A stretch of 64,000 bases of DNA from NCBI GenBank assembly GCA_050294475.1, contig JBNKOE010000022.1, positions 62,001-126,000 of the forward strand. The letters are read 5' to 3'. Below, in pieces: positions 56,751 to 64,000 of the stretch. The position numbers and the translations under genes were made by a program. Positions within the stretch are counted from its first letter, which is position 1, and each line of letters starts with the position of its first letter. The notes under the pieces are model-generated. The model searched no databases and was not told the origin of the DNA. It saw only the letters and a list, made by a program, of their open reading frames with translations. Source of the stretch: Thalassobellus sp050294475. Lineage in GTDB: Bacteria; Bacteroidota; Bacteroidia; Flavobacteriales; Flavobacteriaceae.

Positions 56751-58019
56751 TTAGAAGCTAATAGCAGCCTCTAAAGTAAGTCCGTTAAATTTAGCATCTT
56801 CAAGAAGATCTGCTGTTGGATAATCGTTATATTTTTGATTTACATATTCCACTTTCATCAAGATATTTTTAGTCATAAACCAACCAGCACCTAATTGAAA
56901 TCTATTAATAGTTACATCATTTCCACCTGCTAATTCAGCACTAACAGTATTGTAACGAGTACCTATGTATAAGTTTTCAGTACTACCAAATCGATATATA
57001 AGTTCCCCAGCATATTGTTGAGTTTTTCTTCTATCTGTTTCATTTAAAGTTCTACCAGAAGCTAACTCAATAGTTCCGAAAAGTTCTAAACCACCAGTTT
57101 TTATAAATGGGTTAATCATAACTGCTGTAATTTTATTTTTAAATCCTGGATCGAAACGACCTGATCTAAAATTATCACTAGTAGCTGTTTCTGCTTGTAA
57201 TACGTCATAATATCTTGAGCCAGCTCTATCAGCAGTATATAGATAAACACTTGGTGCATAACCTGTATTATATAAAGATCCTGTTAATCTAAATCTAAAA
57301 TCATCAGAGATTTGTTTATCATACCCTAATTTAGCTAAAAATGCAGCTCCACCAGTTGTTCCATTAGATATTTTAACATTTTGATTTAATTTGCCATTAG
57401 AGAAACCAACCATTCCTAAAAATCCACTATCACATTGGTAAAATAACTCAGCACCAACTTCAGTTGTAAATGAATCCATAATTAAATTTCCAACAAATGG
57501 ATTAAAGAATGTTTGTGCATTATCACTTCTTCTAAAGTGAGCATCACCATAGTTGTTTTCCATGTGTCCAATTTTTATAGTTGCGTGCTTCATAAAATCG
57601 CTCATAAAGCCTTCACTAATAAAATCTAATTTATCAATTTGGAAATAACCTCCTTTAACATAAGTTTCATGGTGATGTCTAGATGATAAATACGTTCTTA
57701 AATGCATTCTTACACCATCGTATAATGCTACATCTAAATCTAAGTTAGCAGTGGCTAAGTTAAAGTTACTACCAATTTCTACCATTGGTGTAGCACCTGA
57801 GTTTTTACTATCTAAAGCTTGATATTGTAGCGTTGAAGCACCACCCATTCTTACTTTTACTCCGTCAAATGATGTTACACTATCTTTTTGAGTTTCAAAA
57901 ACATGTAGTCCATCTTTATCGGGGTGTCTAAAATTATCTAAATTTCTATTTTGAGCATAAAAACTGAATCCAGTTAATATAACTCCTACAAATAATAAAT
58001 TTTTAAAAGTTGTTTTCAT
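56751..58019 (-). CDS. Porin-like outer-membrane beta-barrel protein
   Basis: The protein has 422 residues with a signal peptide (NLLFVGVILTGFSFYAQ). After an N-terminal segment HPDKDGLHVFETQKDS, alternating beta strands run to an aromatic C-terminus (FNGLTLEAAISF), typical of phosphate-selective-porin-like or general porins of Bacteroidota. Motifs such as DVALYDGVRMHLRTYLSS, IKIGHMENNYGDAHFRRSD and NLYIGTRYNTVSAELAGG support a barrel with a substrate-free N-terminus. It lies 28 bases after the YceI-like gene and forms an operon with it. The substrate is unknown. Confidence 0.85.
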   Translation of the reverse strand: MKTTFKNLLFVGVILTGFSFYAQNRNLDNFRHPDKDGLHVFETQKDSVTSFDGVKVRMGGASTLQYQALDSKNSGATPMVEIGSNFNLATANLDLDVALYDGVRMHLRTYLSSRHHHETYVKGGYFQIDKLDFISEGFMSDFMKHATIKIGHMENNYGDAHFRRSDNAQTFFNPFVGNLIMDSFTTEVGAELFYQCDSGFLGMVGFSNGKLNQNVKISNGTTGGAAFLAKLGYDKQISDDFRFRLTGSLYNTGYAPSVYLYTADRAGSRYYDVLQAETATSDNFRSGRFDPGFKNKITAVMINPFIKTGGLELFGTIELASGRTLNETDRRKTQQYAGELIYRFGSTENLYIGTRYNTVSAELAGGNDVTINRFQLGAGWFMTKNILMKVEYVNQKYNDYPTADLLEDAKFNGLTLEAAISF

Positions 58020-58047
58020 GATTTTTAATTTAAATGGTTAGTTGTAT

Positions 58048-58635
58048 TTAGTTTATAAAGGTTGTTGAAAATTCGATTGTTAAATCATCTCCGGTAGTTA
58101 TGGTACCAAATAATGCTTTTGGAGGGGATATGTTAAAATTAGTCATCTTAATTTTTTTCTCTCCTGTTAAGGTAACTTTCTCTCCATTTATGTTTATTGT
58201 AAAGTTTAATGTGATTTGTTTCTTAACTCCAGTTATGGTTAAGTATCCTACAGATTGTACAGCATACGTTCCATTTTCTTTTTTTGTAACATTTTTAATT
58301 TCTGTTAATTGAAAATCAATTGTTTTGTAGTCATCTGTTTTTAAAGCTTTATAAGTGTTTTTATCCATTGAGCCTTTTCCACTTTTTAAGCTTTCAGCAA
58401 CTACAGTAAAATCACATTTTTCTATATCACAGGTGTTAATATCTTTAAATACTATTTTTCCACTTTGAGTTTCTGCTGTGATATGCCAATCGTGTAAACT
58501 GGAAGTTCCAAGTACCTTTAAGGTAGAGGCATTATTGTTTAAACTGAATTCTTGTGAATAGCTTATGCTTATAGTAAAAAAGAATAATACTAATAAGCTT
58601 AGTAGCTCTAATTTTAGGTTTCTATATCGTAGCAT
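58048..58635 (-). CDS. YceI-family periplasmic lipid-binding protein
   Basis: The protein has 195 residues with a signal peptide (LLVLFFFTISISYSQ). The family pattern is clear: STLKVLGTSSLHDWHITAET, MDKNTYKALKTDDYKTIDFQ, YLTITGVKKQITLNFTI and FNISPPKALFGTITTGDDLTI. YceI proteins are beta-barrel lipocalin-like proteins that bind isoprenoids (for example polyprenyl quinones). It is the first gene of a pair with the porin gene. A cysteine pair (CDIEKC) in the middle is specific to this copy. Confidence 0.92.
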   Translation of the reverse strand: MLRYRNLKLELLSLLVLFFFTISISYSQEFSLNNNASTLKVLGTSSLHDWHITAETQSGKIVFKDINTCDIEKCDFTVVAESLKSGKGSMDKNTYKALKTDDYKTIDFQLTEIKNVTKKENGTYAVQSVGYLTITGVKKQITLNFTININGEKVTLTGEKKIKMTNFNISPPKALFGTITTGDDLTIEFSTTFIN

Positions 58636-58855
58636 AATTTATATTGGTTTTAAATAATAGTGCAAAGTTTGATAGAATGTTAATTTTAAAATATGATTTT
58701 TATCATATTTGTAATTATGTAGTTAATTTGTTGCATTATTGAAAATTAATTTATTTGTTTTTTAATGTCTTAATATTTTTAATATTCAATTAACTCTTAT
58801 TGTGGTTAAGCTATTTAATTAATCTTTTTATATGTTTAAAATAAAAGCTTTACAT

Positions 58856-58863
58856 TATTTTTG
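58856..58863 (+). promoter_or_regulatory. -7 box (TATTTTTG) for the MFS transporter gene
   Basis: It matches TAnnTTTG, and the expected transcription start lies before 58891. It therefore supports ATG 58891 over the earlier TTG at 58861 as start. Confidence 0.55.
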
Positions 58864-58890
58864 TGCCTTTTAATAATAGGTTATATTCTC

Positions 58891-60036
58891 ATGGAATTAA
58901 GGCGAAAACAACGTATAGCATTAAACACATATTTTTTTTTATCAGGTATATGTTTTGCTACTTGGGCATCTCGTATTCCAACTATAAAATCCTTTTTTAA
59001 TTTTAATGAAGCCGAATTAGGAACCATTCTTTTAGCAATGCCAATAAGTTCTTTAATAGGTTTGCCTATTTCTGGGTGGTTAATTTCAAAATTTGATAGT
59101 AGGATTCCATTAATAGTAGCTTTTGTGTTTTTTTCTGTATCGTTAACACTAATTGGTTTTGCAACCACGCCCTTTTTATTGGTAACAGCAGTTTGCTTTT
59201 TTTCATTTTGCATGCGTATCATAAATATTTCTATGAATACGCAATCTATAACTTTGCAAAAAAAATTTGAAAAGCGTGTTGTAGGTGCTTTTCATGGACT
59301 TTGGAGTACAGGAGGCTTAATAGGTGTAAGTTTTTCTACATTAATGGTGAAAATGAATGTTTCAATACACATACATTTTCTTTTAATTTCAATAATGATA
59401 TTGATTGTAGCACTATTGGCATTTAAATACACTTTAAAGAATGACAAATCAACATCAGGAAATAAATTAATTTTAGGAAAACCAGATCCTTTTATATTTC
59501 ATTTAGGACTTTTATTATTTTTAGGAGCTATTTGTGAAGGAGGTATGTTTGACTGGAGTGGCGTTTATTTTAAAGAAGTTGTAAATGAAGAAGTATTTAC
59601 ATCTGGTTATCTAGTATTTATTTTAACCATGGCGTTTTCTAGATTTTTTTCAGATAGGTTTGTTAACCTAATAGGCTTACAAAAAACTTATTTTTTAAGT
59701 TCTATATTAATTTCAATAGGAATATTAATCGCTATTTTGTTTCCTTATTTTTGGCCAGCTTTATTAGGGTTTTGTTTGGTAGGTTTTGGTACTGCTGCTA
59801 TTTTCCCAATTACAATGTCTTTAGCAGGAACTTCAAAAAAATATTCTCCTGGTATGGTAGTTTCAATAATAACCACGTATGCTATTTTTGGAATGCTGTT
59901 AGGGCCGCCATTAATAGGTTATTTAGCACATGCTTTTAATTTGCAAAAAGCCTTTTTAATTTTTGTTATTTTAGGTTTTATGTTTATTCCTGTTTCTTAT
60001 TCGTTTTTTAAGCACCAATCAAATGATAACCAATGA
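58891..60036 (+). CDS. MFS transporter (YbjJ-like group)
   Basis: The protein has 381 residues from ATG 58891 (MELRRKQRIALNTYFFLSG) with about twelve membrane helices. The N-terminus GICFATWASRIPTIKSFFNF and the loop AELGTILLAMPISSLIGLPI are characteristic of the YbjJ-type major facilitator proteins. The second half has FLGAICEGGMFDWSGVYFKE, again typical of the group. The substrate is not known; sugars or metabolite efflux are proposed for relatives. It stands alone on the plus strand, divergent from the YceI gene. Confidence 0.9.
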   Translation: MELRRKQRIALNTYFFLSGICFATWASRIPTIKSFFNFNEAELGTILLAMPISSLIGLPISGWLISKFDSRIPLIVAFVFFSVSLTLIGFATTPFLLVTAVCFFSFCMRIINISMNTQSITLQKKFEKRVVGAFHGLWSTGGLIGVSFSTLMVKMNVSIHIHFLLISIMILIVALLAFKYTLKNDKSTSGNKLILGKPDPFIFHLGLLLFLGAICEGGMFDWSGVYFKEVVNEEVFTSGYLVFILTMAFSRFFSDRFVNLIGLQKTYFLSSILISIGILIAILFPYFWPALLGFCLVGFGTAAIFPITMSLAGTSKKYSPGMVVSIITTYAIFGMLLGPPLIGYLAHAFNLQKAFLIFVILGFMFIPVSYSFFKHQSNDNQ

Positions 60037-60058
60037 ATAATCTTTAATACATAGCGTA

Positions 60059-60225
60059 CTATCTAAAAATATTAGTAAGTTTATAAAGAAATTTACCAAC
60101 ACCAGTGTGCTCAATCTTACCGTTTTTCAGTTTTTGTTTATGAATTTTTCTTAGTCTTTTGTAAAAATCGGCACCATTTTTTCTTGCAAATTTTATTTTT
60201 CGTTCTAATTCCTATTCAGAAGTTA
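60059..60225 (-). pseudogene. Short gene remnant between the MFS gene and cydB
   Basis: On the minus strand, starting just after a stop, a frame reads ELERKIKFARKNGADFYKRL and continues with RKIHKQKLKNGKIEHTGVGK to TAG at 60061-60059. This has the composition of a coding sequence (charged amphipathic helices) but no start codon. I cannot name the family. It may be the 3' end of a decayed gene. Confidence 0.3.
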
Positions 60226-60267
60226 ATTAATAAGTTGCAAGATGTTGCAGCACCAACTACAACAAAA

Positions 60268-61287
60268 CTACCTTTCAAAAACCTTTATCATTTTAAATGA
60301 TTTGAATAAATGAAACAGTCCTGGTAATATTATGAGTCCACCAACAATTAATGATGCACCTAAAACAGTAATAACACTATCTGTAGAAGCAGTTTCAATA
60401 AGACTAATTTCTTTATTAGATGCAATTATTAAATCAGGAAAATGCGTAATAAATGCAGCAATCATTATTAATACAACTTGTAAACCAGCTAAAGAGCGAC
60501 TAATAATTTTATGAGCTTTTTTTATACTTTTAAGTAACGGATATATTAAAATACCAGATATAACTACTAAACTTATAGCATACGGATTGTCTATAAAGTC
60601 GGTTACAAAAGAGATATTAAAAATAAAACCATAGCATAATAAAATAAAACCCATTACAATTACAATTACGGTAGCTATTCTAGATTTCTTAACATATATA
60701 GGTGTATCAGCCTCATGAGCTTCTCCAATTAATAATACAGCAGTTAAAAAGGCACATAACGCAGCAAAGAAACATCCCAATAATATTGAAAATTCATTAA
60801 ACCAAGGATTTATAAATAACTCATAAAAAGTAAAGTTTTCATAGTTATCAGTAATAATCAATTCGCCAGATAGCATAGCACCAAAAGTAGTTCCTAGAAA
60901 AATAGGAGTGAGGAGACTAGATATTCTAAACATTAAATCATATAGAATTTGCGAACTGTCTTTATAAGCATCATAATGTCTAAAAACAAAAGCAACACCT
61001 CTCAGTGTAATTCCTAATAAAACAAGTGTTAATGGAATATGTAAATACACGATAAGCACATTATAAAAATCAGGAAATCCAACCCATAAAATAACCATTA
61101 AAATGATAATCCATATATGATTTGCTTCCCAAACAGGACCCATAACACGGTATACTGTTTTTTTTGTAATGTTTTGGTTATGTTCAGAAGAAAATAATTC
61201 AATAATACCTGCTCCAAAATCGGCTCCAGCTAAAACAACATAAAGTAATAATGAAAACATTAAAAAGAATAAAACAACGTATAACAT
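60268..61287 (-). CDS. cydB: Cytochrome bd ubiquinol oxidase subunit II
   Basis: The protein has 339 residues with about eight or nine membrane helices, normal for CydB. The N-terminus VLFFLMFSLLLYVVLAGADF and GADFGAGIIELFSS, and GPVWEANHIWIIILMVILWV with GFPDFYNVL, are the conserved CydB motifs. With CydA it forms the high-affinity quinol oxidase that reduces oxygen to water in the inner membrane. It starts one base after the cydA stop. The pair serves microaerobic respiration and protects against nitric oxide and cyanide. The Crp/Fnr-type gene lies upstream. Confidence 0.96.
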   Translation of the reverse strand: MLYVVLFFLMFSLLLYVVLAGADFGAGIIELFSSEHNQNITKKTVYRVMGPVWEANHIWIIILMVILWVGFPDFYNVLIVYLHIPLTLVLLGITLRGVAFVFRHYDAYKDSSQILYDLMFRISSLLTPIFLGTTFGAMLSGELIITDNYENFTFYELFINPWFNEFSILLGCFFAALCAFLTAVLLIGEAHEADTPIYVKKSRIATVIVIVMGFILLCYGFIFNISFVTDFIDNPYAISLVVISGILIYPLLKSIKKAHKIISRSLAGLQVVLIMIAAFITHFPDLIIASNKEISLIETASTDSVITVLGASLIVGGLIILPGLFHLFKSFKMIKVFER

Positions 61288-61288
61288 A

Positions 61289-62593
61289 TTAAGCTATTTT
61301 TGAATTGTTAAGCGATTTTATTTGGCGCATCATAAGCCATGTAACAGCAACTGTTAATATGCTATAAAGTACCACATACATATAAAAACTATATACCATT
61401 CCTGGCATAGGTGTTACCGCATCTTTTGTTTTCATAATATTATGAATAATCCAAGGTTGTCTGCCAACTTCGGTAACTATCCAGCCAGCTTCAAGTGCTA
61501 TAAAACCCATAGGAGCAAGTGCTGTAAATACTAGCCAAAACCTTTTATTAAGCCACCATTTTTTCTTTTTTAAACTTATAAAAAATAAGATACCAATTAT
61601 TAAAAGTAAGGTACCAATGCCTACCATAACTTGAAAAGCATAATGCACAATAGCTACTTTAGGTTTTTCATCTTCAGGAAAATCATTAAGTCCTTTTACT
61701 TCAGCATCAAAATCTCCAAATGCTAAAAAAGAAAGCGCTTTAGGAATCTCCATTTTATAAGAGACTTCTTGTTTATCTTCATCTATAATACCTCCAATAT
61801 ATAGAGGAGCGCCTTTACTTGTTTCATAATGGGCTTCCATAGCAGCTAATTTAGCTGGTTGGCGTTTAGCAATATCTTTTGCAGAAAGGTCGCCACTTAA
61901 AGGTTGTAATATAGCTGCAATAGCACCAAAAGTAATAGCTATTTTAAAAGCTTTTTTATGTAATTCAGTTTGTTGTTTTTTATATATCTGAAAAGCATGA
62001 ATGCCTGCTACAGCAAAACCTGTTGCTGTAAAAGCAGCAAGTGTCATGTGTAAAGATTGAGTAAACCATGCAGGATTAAATAAGGCTTTTACTGGATTAA
62101 TATTTAGAAATTCCCCATTAATGTAATCAAATCCTGAAGGCGCATTCATCCACCCATTAGCAGATACTACAAGTATACCCGATAAAACACCTGAAATACC
62201 AACGATAATTCCTGTTAGCCAATGAAATCTCTCAGGTAGTTTATTCCAACCATATAAATAGAAACCTAATGCTATCGCTTCCACAAAAAAGGCGGCACCT
62301 TCTAATGAAAAGGGCATGCCTATTATAGGACCAGCATATTTCATAAATTCTGGCCATAATAAGCCTAATTCAAAAGATAATGCTGTTCCTGAAACAGCTC
62401 CTGTAACAAAAAAAATTGCAACACCTTTTTGCCATGATTTAGTAAGTTTTAAGTAAATAGGATTTTTTGTATTTAACCATTTTTTGTGAGCAACAATCAT
62501 AAAAAAAGGCATCACCATACCAATACAAGCAAATACAATGTGAAAAATAAGGGTAAATGCCATTTGTAATCTAGCAGCATCTAAATTGTCCAT
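61289..62593 (-). CDS. cydA: Cytochrome bd ubiquinol oxidase subunit I
   Basis: The start taken is ATG 62593 (MDNLDAARLQMAFTLIFHIV), 434 residues, because the -7 box at 62618-62625 overlaps the TTG used by the longer ORF. The heme and quinol residues are visible: His18 in FTLIFHIVF, the segment FSLEGAAFFVEAIALGFYLY, WFTQSLHMTLAAF and GRQPWIIHNIM with the GRQPW signature. The periplasmic Q-loop is short (about 220-320), as in many non-proteobacterial CydA proteins. It is co-transcribed with cydB. Confidence 0.96.
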   Translation of the reverse strand: MDNLDAARLQMAFTLIFHIVFACIGMVMPFFMIVAHKKWLNTKNPIYLKLTKSWQKGVAIFFVTGAVSGTALSFELGLLWPEFMKYAGPIIGMPFSLEGAAFFVEAIALGFYLYGWNKLPERFHWLTGIIVGISGVLSGILVVSANGWMNAPSGFDYINGEFLNINPVKALFNPAWFTQSLHMTLAAFTATGFAVAGIHAFQIYKKQQTELHKKAFKIAITFGAIAAILQPLSGDLSAKDIAKRQPAKLAAMEAHYETSKGAPLYIGGIIDEDKQEVSYKMEIPKALSFLAFGDFDAEVKGLNDFPEDEKPKVAIVHYAFQVMVGIGTLLLIIGILFFISLKKKKWWLNKRFWLVFTALAPMGFIALEAGWIVTEVGRQPWIIHNIMKTKDAVTPMPGMVYSFYMYVVLYSILTVAVTWLMMRQIKSLNNSKIA

Positions 62594-62617
62594 AAAAAGG
62601 GCTTTAAAGTAGTATTG

Positions 62618-62625
62618 CAAAGATA
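62618..62625 (-). promoter_or_regulatory. -7 box (TATCTTTG) of the cydAB promoter
   Basis: It exactly matches TAnnTTTG on the minus strand, ending 24 bases before the preferred cydA ATG at 62593. It decides against the TTG at 62620 as start. Confidence 0.55.
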
Positions 62626-62800
62626 CTTTTTATAGCTTAATTCTAGGTAACATTTATTACAAATAGTGTTAATATTTTACCCTATAAAAAATCTATAATA
62701 CCAATTAAAACGTTGTTTTTAGTAAACTCTATTTTTGTTTTAATTATTATTTAGAAGAAGATGTTATATAAAATATATTAGAAATTGTTTTCCAATAAAT

Positions 62801-63385
62801 TTATTGATTATTTAACAACTTTGTTTTTAAGCGAGAAAGCGTTGTGTAATGTACCCCAAGATAACTAGCTATCATGCGATCTGTAATGTTATTGTATATA
62901 AATTTATATTCTTCTCTAAATATTTTATAACGTTTTTCTAATTCAGATTCCTTTAGTAATTTCAATTGCAGATAAGTAAAATTTAATTCACTTGTTAATG
63001 CACCGTAATAGAAATCAGATATAGCTTTATTTTTTAATGCGCAAGAACATATAAACTTAGAGTTCAATAAAATTAAATCAACATCTGTATGTGCAACAGC
63101 ATATATTTTTCCTATTCTATTCTCATTTATTTCAATATCAGGTCGCAATAGTTGTTTAGTGGTTTTAAAATCAATAATTATTGAATCACCATTCTCGTCT
63201 TTCCAGTAAAGAACAACAATGCCTTTTATTATTAATGAGAAATTTTTATGACTTAATATATCTTTTGAAAAAACCGTGCCTTTTTTTATACTTAGATTTT
63301 TTGATGCTGCTTTTAAACCAAAGCCTTCAAATATATCATAAGGAAAGTTAAATTTTTTAGGAGGATTTAATGTACTATTTCTCAT
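62801..63385 (-). CDS. Crp/Fnr-family transcriptional regulator
   Basis: The protein has 194 residues. The N-terminal cupin-type part (KGTVFSKDILSHKNFSLIIK, IVVLYWKDENGDSIIIDFKT) has the shape of a cyclic-nucleotide-binding domain. The C-terminal part carries a winged helix: DRMIASYLGVHYTTLSRLKT, resembling the recognition helix of Crp/Fnr proteins. There is no N-terminal cysteine cluster for an Fe-S sensor; the two cysteines in FICSCALKN are in the effector domain. The ligand is unknown. It lies just upstream of cydAB on the same strand, so it may control the oxidase genes (inference), although no operator was recognised. Confidence 0.88.
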   Translation of the reverse strand: MRNSTLNPPKKFNFPYDIFEGFGLKAASKNLSIKKGTVFSKDILSHKNFSLIIKGIVVLYWKDENGDSIIIDFKTTKQLLRPDIEINENRIGKIYAVAHTDVDLILLNSKFICSCALKNKAISDFYYGALTSELNFTYLQLKLLKESELEKRYKIFREEYKFIYNNITDRMIASYLGVHYTTLSRLKTKLLNNQ

Positions 63386-63548
63386 AAATGATTAAGATGG
63401 TTTTTTACAAAAAAGTTCATAAATATGTAAAATACTAATAATTGTTTTCCCTCAAAAAACTATTCAATAATAATCGATTAAAAACATTTTTGTTCGATAA
63501 AAAGCAATTTATTAGCAAATGCTAACAAAAAATAATAACTTAATATAA

Positions 63549-63556
63549 TAGATTTG
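63549..63556 (+). promoter_or_regulatory. -7 box (TAGATTTG) before the right-edge surface protein gene
   Basis: It matches TAnnTTTG, 69 bases before the ATG at 63625. Confidence 0.45.
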
Positions 63557-63624
63557 TAAAAAATATTTAGTGAAATTCTCTCATTACTAAAAAATAATAA
63601 GTTTATCACAAATCATATTACAAA

Positions 63625-64000
63625 ATGAGAAAAATATCATCTTTCCTAATCAAATTATTATTTGTTACAACCTTTCTTTTATTTACAAAAAAAATTGAAG
63701 CTCAAACTAACCCTAACGGAACTGTAGATGATAATTCAACGGGAAGTACCATTTCTAGTGATTTAAATGCCAATCTTAGGCTTTGGTTGGATGCCACCGA
63801 TAAATCGACTTTATATACTACTCCAACAGCCGATCCAGGTCAAAGCATTTCAGAGTTAGAGTCTGCTAATCCCGGAACAAACTATACTGGTACAGAGATT
63901 CAGTTGTGGTTAGATAAATCTGATTATCATTCCAATGTTACAAATTCTGTCAACTTTCAATTTCCTGAATATGTGTCTGATGGTGGTTTAACCAATAATA
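63625..64000 (+). CDS. Start of a large exported surface protein (cut by the right edge)
   Basis: The frame is open from ATG 63625 to the window end (125 complete codons). It has a signal peptide (LLFVTTFLLFTKKIEAQ) and the start of a Bacteroidota surface-protein module: DLNANLRLWLDATDKSTLYT and QLWLDKSDYHSNVTNS, the 'LWLDAxDxSTL' pattern common at the N-terminus of LamG/T9SS-exported proteins. The rest of the gene lies outside. A T9SS sorting domain is expected at the unseen C-terminus. Confidence 0.8.
   Translation, partial: MRKISSFLIKLLFVTTFLLFTKKIEAQTNPNGTVDDNSTGSTISSDLNANLRLWLDATDKSTLYTTPTADPGQSISELESANPGTNYTGTEIQLWLDKSDYHSNVTNSVNFQFPEYVSDGGLTNN

Noticed and set aside
62594..62620. TTG at 62620 as start of cydA
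   Set aside because: A consensus -7 box overlaps it, so the transcript should begin downstream of it. ATG 62593 gives the normal CydA N-terminus.

Overview
The window looks like a marine-type member of the Flavobacteriaceae (Bacteroidota). The DNA is AT-rich and ribosome-binding sites are not obvious. Several genes are preceded by the flavobacterial -7 box TAnnTTTG. The gene content is typical of the group: a SusC/SusD pair with a hybrid two-component sensor, an ECF sigma/FecR/TonB-receptor cassette, type IX secretion (T9SS) type-B sorting domains and a gliding-adhesin cluster. I see no rRNA, tRNA, CRISPR array or prophage.

Layout. (1) 1-12.2 kb is a compact polysaccharide utilisation locus (PUL): a hybrid two-component regulator cut by the left edge, SusC, SusD, a BNR_4-type beta-propeller lipoprotein (possibly an ulvan lyase-like enzyme) and a GH88/GH105 unsaturated uronyl hydrolase. 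It ends in a broken signal-peptide fragment, so the locus seems to have lost its 3' part. (2) 12.2-14.4 kb carries a membrane-anchored AraC regulator and a DUF2911 protein. (3) 14.5-20.6 kb is an accessory island: a 5'-truncated Rhs toxin end with a probable immunity gene, a second Rhs-end remnant with a lipoprotein, a RelB/RelE-type toxin-antitoxin pair and a REP-associated tyrosine transposase (RAYT). Six copies of a palindromic REP-like element separate them. An imperfect 60-bp direct repeat lies at both edges of the island. (4) 20.7-26.3 kb is a sigma/anti-sigma/TonB-transducer cassette with a divergent acidic lipoprotein.

(5) 26.5-38.0 kb is the most striking block: a heme-b-like membrane protein, a ferredoxin-FAD oxidoreductase, two giant cytochromes c with 23 and 25 CXXCH motifs, an outer-membrane beta-barrel protein and an OB-fold lipoprotein, followed convergently by a fused CcsBA heme-attachment system. 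Together they suggest an electron path from a cytoplasmic or membrane donor through the periplasm to the outer membrane. (6) 38.2-56.1 kb holds a small exported protein, a beta-helix protein and a cluster matching sprC-sprD-sprB-sprF of gliding motility. The 3502-residue SprB-like adhesin is its main product. (7) 56.1-60.0 kb has two YceI-like proteins, a porin-like protein and an MFS transporter. (8) 60.3-63.4 kb has cytochrome bd oxidase (cydAB) and a Crp/Fnr-family regulator. (9) At 63.6 kb a large exported surface protein starts and runs off the right edge.

Functions come from reading the protein sequences by eye, without database searches. Start codons were adjusted where a downstream start gives a better signal peptide, or where a promoter or overlap supports it.
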